Positions 43,598 to 53,615 of a stretch of DNA of 64,000 bases are shown here, one piece after another. Source of the stretch: Acidobacteriota bacterium (GTDB lineage Bacteria; Acidobacteriota; Vicinamibacteria; Fen-336); assembly GCA_022340585.1 (NCBI GenBank), contig JAJDNS010000041.1, forward strand, positions 1-64,000, read 5' to 3'. The position numbers and the translations under genes were made by a program. Every line of letters begins with the position of its first letter. The first letter of the stretch is position 1. The notes beneath the pieces were generated by a model that worked only from the letters and a program-made list of their open reading frames with translations, was not told the origin of the DNA and searched no databases.

Positions 43598-43921
43598 GTG
43601 CCTTCATTCTATCGCCGCGCGATCTCCCGACCGCTCCAGGAGGCCCTCTCTCGCGAGTCCTCTGGGGTCACCGCCGTGGCCGGTTCGCCATGTCCCGGCC
43701 ACCCGGGCTCCGACAGCGTCCAGCCCCTGGGCGCACTGGCGGAGGGGGGGCTGGCGACTCTAGCCCTCGAGCCTGGGGTCTGGCGGCTGACCGCTCGCCG
43801 GGACGGCCGGTGGTGCTGGCCTCGGGAGGTGACGATCCCCGCTGGCACGGTCAGGCCCGGTCGGGAGACCCTTGTGCTCTGGCCCCTAGCCTGCGGCCAC
43901 GCCTCCAACGAGTGGGTGTGA
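43598..43921 (+). CDS. Uncertain short ORF (possible protein remnant)
   Basis: About 107 residues are open from a GTG. The second half, LATLALEPGVWRLTARRDGR and then EVTIPAGTVRPGRETLVLW, looks like the beta-sandwich prefold found in carboxypeptidase-regulatory-like repeats. The first half has no recognisable pattern and no ribosome site is evident. It could be a broken N-terminal fragment of a larger secreted protein or a chance frame in GC-rich DNA. I keep it only at low confidence. Confidence 0.3.
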   Translation: MPSFYRRAISRPLQEALSRESSGVTAVAGSPCPGHPGSDSVQPLGALAEGGLATLALEPGVWRLTARRDGRWCWPREVTIPAGTVRPGRETLVLWPLACGHASNEWV

Positions 43922-43937
43922 GCGGCGCCCTCCCCGA

Positions 43938-43943
43938 TATACT
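43938..43943 (+). promoter_or_regulatory. -10 element (TATACT) of the glycosyltransferase gene
   Basis: TATACT lies nine bases before the ATG, so the transcript would start within about three bases of the start codon, implying a leaderless or nearly leaderless mRNA. No ribosome site is visible. Confidence 0.5.
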
Positions 43944-43952
43944 GCGAACCTC

Positions 43953-45041
43953 ATGATCGCGGTCTACGTCTCCGGCCACGGGTTCGGCCACTCGACGCGC
44001 ACCGCCGAGGTCCTGCGGAAGGTGCGTGAGCGGGCCCCGGGTCTGCCGATCACCGTCATCACGTCGGCGCCATCGTTCCTGTTCGAGGGGGTGGTGACGC
44101 CGCCCCTGGAGACGCGTCGGGTGGAGTGCGACGTGGGCCTTGTGCAGAAGGACGCGCTGGTCATCGACGAGCGGGGGACGTCGGCGCGTTGGCGGGAGTT
44201 CGCGGCGGGGTGGGACGATCTGGTGGCGGCGGAGGCGGAGTGGCTGAGGTCGAGGGCAGCCCGCCTCGTCCTCGGGGACATCCCGCCGCTGGCCTTTGCG
44301 GCGGCGGACGCCGCCGGCGTGCCCTCGGTGGGCCTGGGGAACTTCTCCTGGGACTGGGTCTACGGGCATCTGGCCCCGCGGGAGCCGGCCCTCGGGGAGG
44401 CCGCGGCCCTCGCGAGGGACGCCTACGGGCGGGCCGGGCTTCTCCTGCGGCTGCCTTTCGCCGGGGATCTGGGGGCGTTTCCGCGAGTCGAGGACGTGCC
44501 GCTCGTGGCCCGGCGGCCGGAGCTGTCGAAGGAGGAGGCCCGGCGCCGTCTCGACCTCGGGACCCGGCCCGTGGTCCTGCTGTCCTTCGGGGGGCCCGGG
44601 CTGCCGGGCATCGACCTCGGGGCCTACGGAGGGTTGAACGGGTACCGCTTCCTGCTGACGGGAAGCTCCGGTGACGGGGGGGCTCCCTCGAACCTCCGAA
44701 GGCTGGACGGTGGGGAGCTGGAGGCGGCGGGGCTGGAATACCCCGACCTGGTGGGGGCGGCGGACGTGGTGGTCACCAAGCCGGGCTACGGGATCGTCAC
44801 CGACTGCATCGGGGCGGGGACCCGGATGGTCTACACCGACCGGGGGGACTTCCCGGAGTACCCGATCCTCAGCCGGGAGATGAAGCGGTACATCCCGGCC
44901 GTCCACGCCACGAACGACGACGTCCGGCGGGGGCGGCTCGGCCCGGCCCTGGAGTCCGTGGCCGCGATGCCGATGCCGGAGCGACCGAGGATCGACGGGG
45001 CCGACGTGGCGGCGGACCGGCTGTTGGCAGAATTGGCCTAG
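43953..45041 (+). CDS. GT-B fold glycosyltransferase-like protein (arabinokinase N-domain-like)
   Basis: This 362-residue protein begins MIAVYVSGHGFGHSTRTAEV, a glycine-rich loop shared with MurG/UGT-type GT-B enzymes and with the N-terminal domain of plant L-arabinokinase. The C-terminal donor-site block ADVVVTKPGYGIVTDCIGAG matches that family. No sugar-kinase domain follows here, unlike in arabinokinase. The acceptor and donor are unknown. The ATG follows a -10 with almost no leader (see the promoter entry). Confidence 0.8.
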   Translation: MIAVYVSGHGFGHSTRTAEVLRKVRERAPGLPITVITSAPSFLFEGVVTPPLETRRVECDVGLVQKDALVIDERGTSARWREFAAGWDDLVAAEAEWLRSRAARLVLGDIPPLAFAAADAAGVPSVGLGNFSWDWVYGHLAPREPALGEAAALARDAYGRAGLLLRLPFAGDLGAFPRVEDVPLVARRPELSKEEARRRLDLGTRPVVLLSFGGPGLPGIDLGAYGGLNGYRFLLTGSSGDGGAPSNLRRLDGGELEAAGLEYPDLVGAADVVVTKPGYGIVTDCIGAGTRMVYTDRGDFPEYPILSREMKRYIPAVHATNDDVRRGRLGPALESVAAMPMPERPRIDGADVAADRLLAELA

Positions 45042-45091
45042 GCCCCTCGGCGGGGAGCCGTGGCCAGACGGGGCCTCGACGGCCCGTCCCG

Positions 45092-45877
45092 TCAGAGCCC
45101 GAGAAGCGTCAGCCCGTGCATGGCGTACTTGTCGATCTCGGCCTGGTGCTTGCGGAACAGCTCCAGGTTCTCCGGGGGGACGGTGAGGGCCTCGGCGCCG
45201 CGGGCGCCCATCTTCTCCAGGCCCTGCTCGAGCCCCTTCAAGTCCGACTCCGAGACCCGGTCGGCCCCGGGCAGGCTTTGCTTCTGGGCGGTCTCGAGGG
45301 CGGCCCGCATGACCTCCTGGATCTGCTCGGCGGCCTTGGACATGGCGTCGGCCGGTGCGGTGCCGGTCTCCGCCTCGGTCCTCGAGACTCCGGCCGCCAC
45401 GTAGACGGCGGTCTGAATGGCGTAGTACTCCTGCTCGGACATGCCACTCTCGGCCAGGGCCTTCACCTGGGCGAGGCGAAGGTCTCCGAACATCTGAACG
45501 GCCCGACCGCCCAGGCCGAGGACCTCGGTGGGGGTCAGGGCCCCGGCGTCGCCTTCGGCGCGCTCCCGCAGCTGCTCGAGCTCGGCCTTGTAGGTCGAGT
45601 AGACCTCGTGGACATGGCGGCGGACGTCGAGGAAGGTGGTGAGCCGCTCCTCCGGGATCACGCCGTCCGCGGGACGGTCGTAGGGGTGGGCGTTGGCCTT
45701 CTCCTCCCACTCTTCGATCTCGTTAGTCCGGGCGGTGACCTCCTCGAGGTGGCTCGCCATGTCGCTGGCCTCGTCCTTGAGCCAGAAGAGGCCCAGGCTC
45801 AGCGCGACGGCGGCGGCGATGCCCGCCAGGATGGCCAGGCACCCGCAGCCCGCGAGGATCTTGGTTCCCGTACCCAT
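45092..45877 (-). CDS. Membrane-anchored protein of unknown function
   Basis: The 261-residue protein begins MGTGTKILAGCGCLAILAG with a single hydrophobic helix (about 8-32). A mostly helical soluble domain of about 220 residues with many Glu, Ala and Lys follows, including HLEEVTARTNEIEEWEEKAN as probable coiled coil. I recognise no family motif. A strong ribosome site (GAGGAGG) precedes the ATG, and TATACT on the minus strand at 45908-45913 is a good -10. It is divergent from the small plus-strand gene. Confidence 0.75.
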   Translation of the reverse strand: MGTGTKILAGCGCLAILAGIAAAVALSLGLFWLKDEASDMASHLEEVTARTNEIEEWEEKANAHPYDRPADGVIPEERLTTFLDVRRHVHEVYSTYKAELEQLRERAEGDAGALTPTEVLGLGGRAVQMFGDLRLAQVKALAESGMSEQEYYAIQTAVYVAAGVSRTEAETGTAPADAMSKAAEQIQEVMRAALETAQKQSLPGADRVSESDLKGLEQGLEKMGARGAEALTVPPENLELFRKHQAEIDKYAMHGLTLLGL

Positions 45878-45999
45878 GGCACCTCCTCGGATGTGGTGGG
45901 CGCGGAGAGTATAGCCTTCGGCCGGGGGGCGACCGGAGTCGGGTTATGATGAACATTCCGTTCCCCGGAGCCGGTGGCCGGAAAGGACGAGGAGGATCG

Positions 46000-46269
46000 A
46001 TGGAACCGACGTGGCACGACGGTCTGAGCCGCAAAGCCCTGGTGGAGCTGGTGGAAGCCCTGCTCCTGGCCATGGACAAGTCCGTGCCTCGTCTGGACGC
46101 CATCGCTCACCACCTCGCCCTCATGTCGCAGCAGGGCGAGGAGTTCGAGGTTCTGGGAGGCATCGGGGACCAGATCGCCGACATGGGCGACGAGCTCTAC
46201 TCGGCCAGCGACCGCGACAAGCTGCGGGAGTGGGGCAACGAGATCGACGCCCCCGGCAAGGCCCACTGA
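46000..46269 (+). CDS. Small acidic protein of unknown function
   Basis: This 89-residue protein starts MEPTWHDGLSRKALVELVEA after GAGGAGG; the ORF-track start 18 codons upstream is not supported. It is predicted all-helical with a pattern of two to three helices (LLLAMDKSVPRLDAIAHHLA, EFEVLGGIGDQIADMGDELY). No motif is recognised. It lies 58 bases before rimO on the same strand and might be cotranscribed with it. Confidence 0.7.
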   Translation: MEPTWHDGLSRKALVELVEALLLAMDKSVPRLDAIAHHLALMSQQGEEFEVLGGIGDQIADMGDELYSASDRDKLREWGNEIDAPGKAH

Positions 46270-46326
46270 CGACGCCGGGACCCGCCCCGGCGTGAGGGAG
46301 CGGGTCGCGGCCCGACGAGGACAGCT

Positions 46327-47691
<1,365 letters not shown>

Positions 47692-47773
47692 GGCAGGGGC
47701 GGAATCGTTCGTACGTTTCGGTATTCTAGGGACTTGTGGGGACCGGACGAGGCACTGCGCTCGGCCCGAAGGC

Positions 47774-47802
47774 TTGCCTGCGCCGCTGCCGGCTGATACG
47801 AT
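47774..47802 (+). promoter_or_regulatory. Promoter of the rimP-nusA-infB operon
   Basis: TTGCCT (47774-47779) and TACGAT (47797-47802) are 17 bases apart. The transcript would start near 47809 and include the leader hairpin before rimP. Confidence 0.6.
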
Positions 47803-47829
47803 ATGCGTTCGGATTCTGGGAGTATCACC

Positions 47830-47856
47830 AGAGTGGGGTCGCCCACTCTTTTTTTT
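47830..47856 (+). terminator. Intrinsic terminator/attenuator in the rimP leader
   Basis: AGAGTGGG and CCCACTCT form an 8-bp stem with loop GTCG, followed directly by eight T residues (47849-47856) and then the ribosome site of rimP. It lies between promoter and gene, so it works as a leader terminator. Premature terminators before rimP are known from other bacteria, and regulation of readthrough (for example by NusA itself) is the usual idea. Confidence 0.8.
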
Positions 47857-47863
47857 GGAGGGT

Positions 47864-48352
47864 ATGGGACTGACGAAGCAGCAGGGCACGCTCGAACGCG
47901 TTCGGTCCGCGGCTGAGCGCGTCACCGCCGATCGAGGCTTCGAGCTCGTCGACGTCGAGATCCACAAGCCCGGCAAGGGACAGATCGTGCGCCTGCTCGT
48001 GGACAAGCCCGGTGGAATCGGCCTCGACGACCTGCAGTCGGTCTCGGAGGAGGTCTCGGCCATTCTCGACGCCGAGGACCCCATCGCAAGCTCCTACACC
48101 CTCGAGGTTTCATCCCCCGGGCTGGACCGGCCTCTGAAGTCCGAGGCCGACTACCGGCGCTTCGTGGGTCGCCTGGCGAAGCTGTCGAGCTACGAGCGGG
48201 TCGACGGCCGGCGTCACTGGACGGGGCGAATCGCCTCCTGCGAGGACGGGGTGCTGACCCTGACCCTCGAGAAGGAGGGCGAGGACGTCCGCATCCCGTG
48301 CGCCAAGATCGCTCACGGTCACCTCGAAGTGGAGTTCCCGCGGGCGGGATAG
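47864..48352 (+). CDS. rimP: Ribosome maturation factor RimP
   Basis: This 162-residue protein assists maturation of the 30S subunit. The characteristic segments are RGFELVDVEIHKPGKGQIVR, GIGLDDLQSVSEEVSAILDA, and YTLEVSSPGLDRPLKSEADY, with the LEVSSPGLDRPL block diagnostic of RimP. The start is the ATG following GGAGGGT right after the leader T-run; the ORF track extends upstream through the leader and is wrong. It is followed by nusA after 21 bases. Confidence 0.95.
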   Translation: MGLTKQQGTLERVRSAAERVTADRGFELVDVEIHKPGKGQIVRLLVDKPGGIGLDDLQSVSEEVSAILDAEDPIASSYTLEVSSPGLDRPLKSEADYRRFVGRLAKLSSYERVDGRRHWTGRIASCEDGVLTLTLEKEGEDVRIPCAKIAHGHLEVEFPRAG

Positions 48353-48373
48353 CGGGCGAGCGAGCAGGAATTC

Positions 48374-49975
48374 ATGGCCAGTCAGCTGCGTCAACAGATC
48401 GAGCAGATCAGCCGGGAGAAGAACATCAACCCGGACGTGATCATCGCCGCCATCGAGGATGCGATCCTGACCGCCTCGAAGAAGTACTACCAGGAGGAGG
48501 AAGACCTCCGGAGCCGCTTCAACGAGGAGTCGGGCCAGATCGAGGTCTTCGCGGTCAAGCAAGTGGTCGAGGAGGTCGAGATTCCCGAAACCCAGCTCAG
48601 CCTCGAGCAGGCGCAGGAGCTGTTCCCGGGTGCCGAGGTCGAGCTCGGGCAGGAGATCGAGTTTCCCAAGCCCACTGACATCCTCGGGCGGATCGCCGCC
48701 CAGACCGCCAAGCAGGTCATCTTCCAGAAGGTCCGGGAGGCCGAGCGGGACAACGTCTACGCCGAGTACTCGGATCGCGTGGGCGAGGTCGTGAACGGAA
48801 TCATCAAGCGCCAGGAGATGGGCGACTTCATCGTCGACCTCGGCCGGGCCGAGGCCCTGCTGCCCCGCAAGGAGCAGAGCCGGGCCGAGGCGTACCAGAC
48901 CGGCGACCGCGTGCGGGTGGCCATTGTGCGGGTGGCCAAGGCGGCCAAGGGGCCGCAGATCATCGTCAGCCGTACCGATCCGGCTCTCCTGGTGAAGCTG
49001 TTCGAGATGGAGGTCCCGGAGATCTACGACGGGACGGTGGTGATCAAGGGAGCGGTGCGGGAGGCGGGGGAGAGGGCGAAGGTGGCGGTGATCTCCCGCG
49101 AGCGGGACGTGGACCCCGTGGGCGCCTGCGTCGGGATGAAGGGCACCCGCGTCCAGTCCATCATCCGGGAGCTGCGCGGCGAGAAGATCGACATCGTCGA
49201 GTGGAACGACGACGCCACCTCGTTCGTGATCAACGCGCTGTCCCCGGCGAACGTGAGCCGGGTCTCCATCGTCGACGAGGAGCAGCGGATCATGGAGGTG
49301 GTGGTCGAGGACAAGCAGCTGAGCCTCGCCATCGGCAAGAAGGGCCAGAACGTCCGCCTCGCGGCCAAGATCGTGGGCTGGAGAATCGACATCAAGAGCG
49401 AGGAGGAGAAGCGCCGCGAGGTCGAGGCCGAGATGAGCCGGATGGCCCGGATCGTGGACGAGGTGAGGAGCCTGGAGCGGTACGGGATCAGCGAGAAGAT
49501 CGCCCAGAAGCTCGTCGATGCCGGCGTCGCCGGGCTCGCCCACCTGCTGGAGATGACCGACGAGGACATGACCGTGGTCGAGGGAGTCGGGCCCAAGACC
49601 GCGGAGAAGATCCGCGAGGCGGCCATCCAGGCGAAGGTCGAGTGGGACGAGCTCGACGCCGAGGCCGAGCGCCTGGCCGCGGAGCAGGCGGCGGCGGACG
49701 AGGCCGCGGCGGCCGAGGAGGCTGCCGCCCTGGAGCAGGGATCGTTCGACGAAGAGGCCCCGGAGGGCGCTGAGGCCGGTGAGGATGTGGCGGTGGCCAC
49801 GGATTCCGCCGCCGCCGCTGGCGAGGGGGCGGAGGCGGGCGGGGCCGGAGAGGACTCGGGAGAGCCGGCCGCCGACGAGGGAGAGGACGACGATCCCCCG
49901 GAGAAGAAGGCCTCGGCCGACGGCGAGGCCACGGTAGCGGACGGTGAGGAGGGTGAGGCGGATGGCGAACGTTAG
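48374..49975 (+). CDS. nusA: Transcription termination/antitermination factor NusA
   Basis: This 533-residue protein has the NusA N-terminal domain (IIAAIEDAILTASKKYYQEE), an S1 domain (GIIKRQEMGDFIVDLG), two KH domains (CVGMKGTRVQSIIRELRGEK, LAIGKKGQNVRLAAKI) and a helix-hairpin-helix (VEGVGPKTAEKIREA). The last 100 residues are a low-complexity acidic Ala/Glu/Asp-rich tail. It binds RNA polymerase and modulates pausing and termination. Its 3' end overlaps infB by 14 bases, so the two genes are coupled. Confidence 0.97.
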   Translation: MASQLRQQIEQISREKNINPDVIIAAIEDAILTASKKYYQEEEDLRSRFNEESGQIEVFAVKQVVEEVEIPETQLSLEQAQELFPGAEVELGQEIEFPKPTDILGRIAAQTAKQVIFQKVREAERDNVYAEYSDRVGEVVNGIIKRQEMGDFIVDLGRAEALLPRKEQSRAEAYQTGDRVRVAIVRVAKAAKGPQIIVSRTDPALLVKLFEMEVPEIYDGTVVIKGAVREAGERAKVAVISRERDVDPVGACVGMKGTRVQSIIRELRGEKIDIVEWNDDATSFVINALSPANVSRVSIVDEEQRIMEVVVEDKQLSLAIGKKGQNVRLAAKIVGWRIDIKSEEEKRREVEAEMSRMARIVDEVRSLERYGISEKIAQKLVDAGVAGLAHLLEMTDEDMTVVEGVGPKTAEKIREAAIQAKVEWDELDAEAERLAAEQAAADEAAAAEEAAALEQGSFDEEAPEGAEAGEDVAVATDSAAAAGEGAEAGGAGEDSGEPAADEGEDDDPPEKKASADGEATVADGEEGEADGER

Positions 49976-52778
49976 GGTGTTCAGTCTCGCCCGAGACCTG
50001 AACCTCACGAGCCAGGAGGTCATCGCCCGGCTGCACAAGCTCGGTGTGGAGGTGAAGACCGCCTCGAGCTCGGTCGACGAGGACACCGCGGACAAGCTGC
50101 AGCGCGCGCTCAAGATCGACGCCCTCACGAAGAAGCGCAAGCGGATCTACGGCAGCGAAGAGGACGAGGACGACCGCGACAAGCGGGTCCGCGAGCAGGC
50201 GGAGAAGATCGCCGCCGAGCGTGCCGCTCGAGAGAAGGCGGCGGCGGAGGCGAAGGCGGCGCGGGCCGCCCGCAAGGCGGGCCGGGGCAAGAAGCCCAAG
50301 AAGGGCGCCGAGGCCGAGGCCGGCGAGCTGCCGCCGGCGCTGGCCCACGCCCCCGGCGCTCCGCGCCTGGCCCCGAAGTCGGCGAGGCCGCCGCGACCGG
50401 CCGTCGAGGAAGAGGAGACGCCGGAGGCGGTCGCGCCGCCGGCGAGCGTCGAGGAGATCGCTCCCCCGGTCGAGGACGCGGTGCCGGCCGCCGAGGCGGC
50501 TCCCGCCCCCGCGCCGGAGGCGCCGGCGGCCCCGGCAAGACCGAAGCCGAAGGCGCCGGCCGCACCCGGGATGGTGCGCAAGACCGTGACTGCCCCCCGT
50601 CTTGGAGGGCCGGTGAAGCCCATCGCTCCGGCGCCGCACCCGGAGCCCCCCGCCCCGGAAGCGCCGAAGGCGCCCCCGCCCGCGGCCAAGCCGGCCCCGT
50701 CGGCTCCGGCCGCCCGCACGCCGGTCCGGCGGCCGCTGCGTCCCATTGCTCCTCCGCGTCCGGTGAGTCCGCACCCGGTGGCCGGGGCTGGAGCGGGACC
50801 CACGGCCGGGGCGGGCACGCCGCTGCCCCGCTCGCCGCACCCGGTGTCGCCCCGCCCGGGCCTGCCGCGCCCGGTGTCGCCCTATCCGGGTCGCTATCCC
50901 GGCCGTCCGCCGGGGCGTGGGCGTCCGGGGCGTCCGCTGGGGCGTCCGGGAGGGCGCAAGGGAAGGACGCGACCGTCGCCGGCGACGGTGAAGGAGGAGC
51001 GTCCGGTCTACACCGGGCCCCTCCGGAAGATCGCGCTGTCGGAGGGTGTGACGGTCAAGGAGCTGGGCGAGAAGATGGCGGACGTCAAGTCCCGCGACAT
51101 CATCAAGGCCCTGATCGGCCGTGGGGTCATGGCCACGCTCAATCAGAGCGTCGACCCGGAGCTGGCCATCGAGATCAGCAAGGAGTTCGGCTACGAGGCG
51201 TCGATCCAGTCCTTCGAGGAGGAGCTGGTCCAGGTCCAGGAGGTGGACTCGAAGCCCGAGGACCTGGCGCCGCGGGCGCCGGTGATCACCGTCATGGGTC
51301 ACGTCGACCACGGGAAGACCTCGCTGCTCGATGCCATCCGCGAGACCTCGGTGGCCACGGACGAGGCCGGAGGCATCACCCAGCACATCGGGGCGTACCA
51401 CGTGGACGTGGGCGACCGGCAGGTCGTCTTCCTGGACACCCCGGGTCACGAGGCCTTCACCCTCATGCGCGCCCGGGGCGCGCGGGTGACCGACATCGTC
51501 GTCCTCGTCGTCGCCGCCGACGACGGGGTCATGCCCCAGACGCTGGAGGCGGTGGACCACGCCCGGGCCGCCGGAGTCCCGATCGTGGTGGCGGTCAACA
51601 AGATCGACAAGCCCGACGCCCAGCCCGACCGGGTCCGCCAGCAGCTCGGTGACCGCGGTCTCCTGCCGGAGGCGTGGGGAGGCGAGACGGTGTTCGTCGA
51701 CGTGTCGGCCAAGCAGAAGCAGAACCTCGACCAGCTGCTCGAGATGCTGCTCCTGGTGGCGGACATGCAGGAGCTCAAGGCCAACGCGGACAAGCCCGCC
51801 GTCGGGACCGTGCTCGAGGCTCGCCTCGACAAGGGACGGGGGCCGGTGGCCACGGTTCTCGTGCAGGACGGCACCCTCAAGGTGGGGGACACCGTCGTCG
51901 CCGGGGCGGTGTCCGGGAAGATCCGTGCCCTCGTGGACGATCGCGGGAGCCGGCTCCGGGAGGCGGCCCCGGCCACGCCGGTGGAGATCCTCGGCCTGCC
52001 CGCCCTCCCCGAGCCGGGAGACCAGCTCCTGGGCGTGACGGACAGCGTCAAGGCCCAGGAGATCGTCACCTTCCGCCAGCTCAAGCTGCGGGAGAAGGAG
52101 CTCGCCGCGTCCTCGAGGATCAGGCTCGAGGACCTGGGCCGCGCCATCGCCGAGGGCGAGCTGAAGGAGCTGCTGATCGTCCTGAAGGCGGACGTGCAGG
52201 GGTCGCTCGAGGCGGTCGCCGACCAGCTCAGCAAGCTGCCCCAGGAGAAGATCAAGCTCAACGTCATGCGCCAGGGCGTGGGCGCCATCAACGAGGGCGA
52301 CGTCCTCCTCGCGGCCGCCTCCAACGCCGTCGTCATCGGGTTCAACGTCCGTCCGGAGCGCAAGGCGGCCGAGATTGCCGAGCGCGACGAGGTGGAGCTC
52401 AGGCTCTACACCGTGATCTACGACGTCGGCGAGGACATGAAGAAGGCGATGGAGGGGCTCCTCGAGCCGACGATTCGAGAGGTGCGGCTCGGTGCGGCCG
52501 AGGTGCGGGAGATCTTCCGCATCTCCCGTCTCGGCACCGTCGCCGGCTGCTACGTGCAGGACGGCAAGGTCACCCGCTCCGCCCAGGTGCGCCTGCTCCG
52601 GGACAACGTGGTCGTCCACACCGGCAAGGTCGACTCCCTCAAGCGCTTCAAGGACGACGCCACCGAGGTCAAGGCCGGCCTCGAGTGCGGGATCATGATC
52701 GCGGGCTACAACGACGTGAAGCCCGGTGACGTGATCGAGTTCTTCACGACCGAGAAGGTGAAGGACACGCTGGTGTAG
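49962..52778 (+). CDS. infB: Translation initiation factor IF-2
   Basis: This 938-residue protein starts [20 protein letters not shown], following GAGGAGGGTGAGGCGG. A very long Pro/Ala/Arg-rich linker (about 90-340) precedes the IF2-N and GTPase domains. The G1 motif is [16 protein letters not shown], the switch region [13 protein letters not shown]3 DTPGHEAF and G4 NKID. Domains II-IV follow, ending [13 protein letters not shown]. It positions initiator tRNA on the ribosome. The linker length is at the upper end for the family and matches high-GC lineages. Confidence 0.97.
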   Translation: MANVRVFSLARDLNLTSQEVIARLHKLGVEVKTASSSVDEDTADKLQRALKIDALTKKRKRIYGSEEDEDDRDKRVREQAEKIAAERAAREKAAAEAKAARAARKAGRGKKPKKGAEAEAGELPPALAHAPGAPRLAPKSARPPRPAVEEEETPEAVAPPASVEEIAPPVEDAVPAAEAAPAPAPEAPAAPARPKPKAPAAPGMVRKTVTAPRLGGPVKPIAPAPHPEPPAPEAPKAPPPAAKPAPSAPAARTPVRRPLRPIAPPRPVSPHPVAGAGAGPTAGAGTPLPRSPHPVSPRPGLPRPVSPYPGRYPGRPPGRGRPGRPLGRPGGRKGRTRPSPATVKEERPVYTGPLRKIALSEGVTVKELGEKMADVKSRDIIKALIGRGVMATLNQSVDPELAIEISKEFGYEASIQSFEEELVQVQEVDSKPEDLAPRAPVITVMGHVDHGKTSLLDAIRETSVATDEAGGITQHIGAYHVDVGDRQVVFLDTPGHEAFTLMRARGARVTDIVVLVVAADDGVMPQTLEAVDHARAAGVPIVVAVNKIDKPDAQPDRVRQQLGDRGLLPEAWGGETVFVDVSAKQKQNLDQLLEMLLLVADMQELKANADKPAVGTVLEARLDKGRGPVATVLVQDGTLKVGDTVVAGAVSGKIRALVDDRGSRLREAAPATPVEILGLPALPEPGDQLLGVTDSVKAQEIVTFRQLKLREKELAASSRIRLEDLGRAIAEGELKELLIVLKADVQGSLEAVADQLSKLPQEKIKLNVMRQGVGAINEGDVLLAAASNAVVIGFNVRPERKAAEIAERDEVELRLYTVIYDVGEDMKKAMEGLLEPTIREVRLGAAEVREIFRISRLGTVAGCYVQDGKVTRSAQVRLLRDNVVVHTGKVDSLKRFKDDATEVKAGLECGIMIAGYNDVKPGDVIEFFTTEKVKDTLV

Positions 52779-52958
52779 GGTGAGGCGTGGTGGCGGTGAA
52801 GGGGCTCGGCGGCGAGAGCGGGCCCGACGTGAAGAACGGCGTCTTCGTCTCAGCGACCAGGGAACGAGCAAGTGAGGTCCCTCGTGACCTCGGCCGCGGG
52901 CTCTGGCCGTGTGGTGGTCGCCGGGATGCCGGGTCGGGAAACCTGTTAGGCTCCTGAG

Positions 52959-53240
52959 ATGGTCATCGGGCTCCTGACCCTCGAGCTCCACTTCCCGGGG
53001 GCGCGCTCGCTGAAGGACAAGCGGCAGGTGCTGCGGGGGCTCCAGGCCCGCATCCGCAAGCGGTTCAACGTGTCGGTGGCCGAGGTCGAGTTCCAGGACC
53101 TCCGGCAGCGCGCCCGGCTGGCGGTGGTCGCGGTCAACACCGACCAGGTGCACCTGGAGTCCACGCTGCAGGCGGTGGCCGGGGAGGCCGCCACGGCGCG
53201 GGACGCGGAGCTGGTGGACCAGCAGCTGGAGGTCCTGTGA
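52959..53240 (+). CDS. DUF503 (YlxP-like) protein
   Basis: This 93-residue protein of the DUF503 family begins MVIGLLTLELHFPGARSLKD, with KRQVLRGLQARIRKRFNVSV. Homologues commonly sit between infB and rbfA, as here, so a role in ribosome or translation-factor biology is inferred. It overlaps rbfA by four bases. The 180 bases after infB hold no ORF of note and no clear terminator. Confidence 0.9.
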   Translation: MVIGLLTLELHFPGARSLKDKRQVLRGLQARIRKRFNVSVAEVEFQDLRQRARLAVVAVNTDQVHLESTLQAVAGEAATARDAELVDQQLEVL

Positions 53241-53611
53241 CACGGCGCAATGAGAGGCTGGCCGGGGAGATCCGCGACGAGGTGGCGCGGATGGTGGCGT
53301 CGGAGCTGAAGGACCCCCGGCTGGGGTTCATCACGGTGACCCGGGTCGAGCTGACCCACGACCTGCGCTACGCCCGGGTCTACGTCGGCGTCCTCGGCGA
53401 GGACGCGGGGGGCGAGAGCCTGGCGATCCTGCGGAAGGCGGCGGGGTTCGTCAAACGGGAGATCGGCCGGCGCCTGCGCGTGCGCTTCGCCCCGGAGATC
53501 GACTTCCGCTACGACCGCGGGCTGGAGGCGACCGAACGCGTGGCCCGGGTGCTGGCCGAGGAGCAGGCCCTGGGCCGAGGCCCTGCCGAGAATGAGGAGC
53601 CCGAGGAGTAG
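53237..53611 (+). CDS. rbfA: Ribosome-binding factor A
   Basis: This 124-residue KH-type protein is needed for 16S rRNA maturation. Diagnostic blocks are RLAGEIRDEVARMVASELKD and RLGFITVTRVELTHDLRYAR with a VYVGVLGE strand. The start is GTG, overlapping the DUF503 stop (GTGA). The C terminus is slightly acidic (AENEEPEE). It is part of the nusA-infB transcription unit. Confidence 0.94.
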   Translation: MTRRNERLAGEIRDEVARMVASELKDPRLGFITVTRVELTHDLRYARVYVGVLGEDAGGESLAILRKAAGFVKREIGRRLRVRFAPEIDFRYDRGLEATERVARVLAEEQALGRGPAENEEPEE

Positions 53612-53615
53612 GGCC

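Noticed and set aside
49488-53243. Minus-strand ORF of 1251 residues antisense to nusA-infB
   Set aside because: It is an antisense shadow of nusA and infB. Its composition (Arg/Pro/His-rich, no domains) reflects high GC at third codon positions, and the plus-strand genes are certain.
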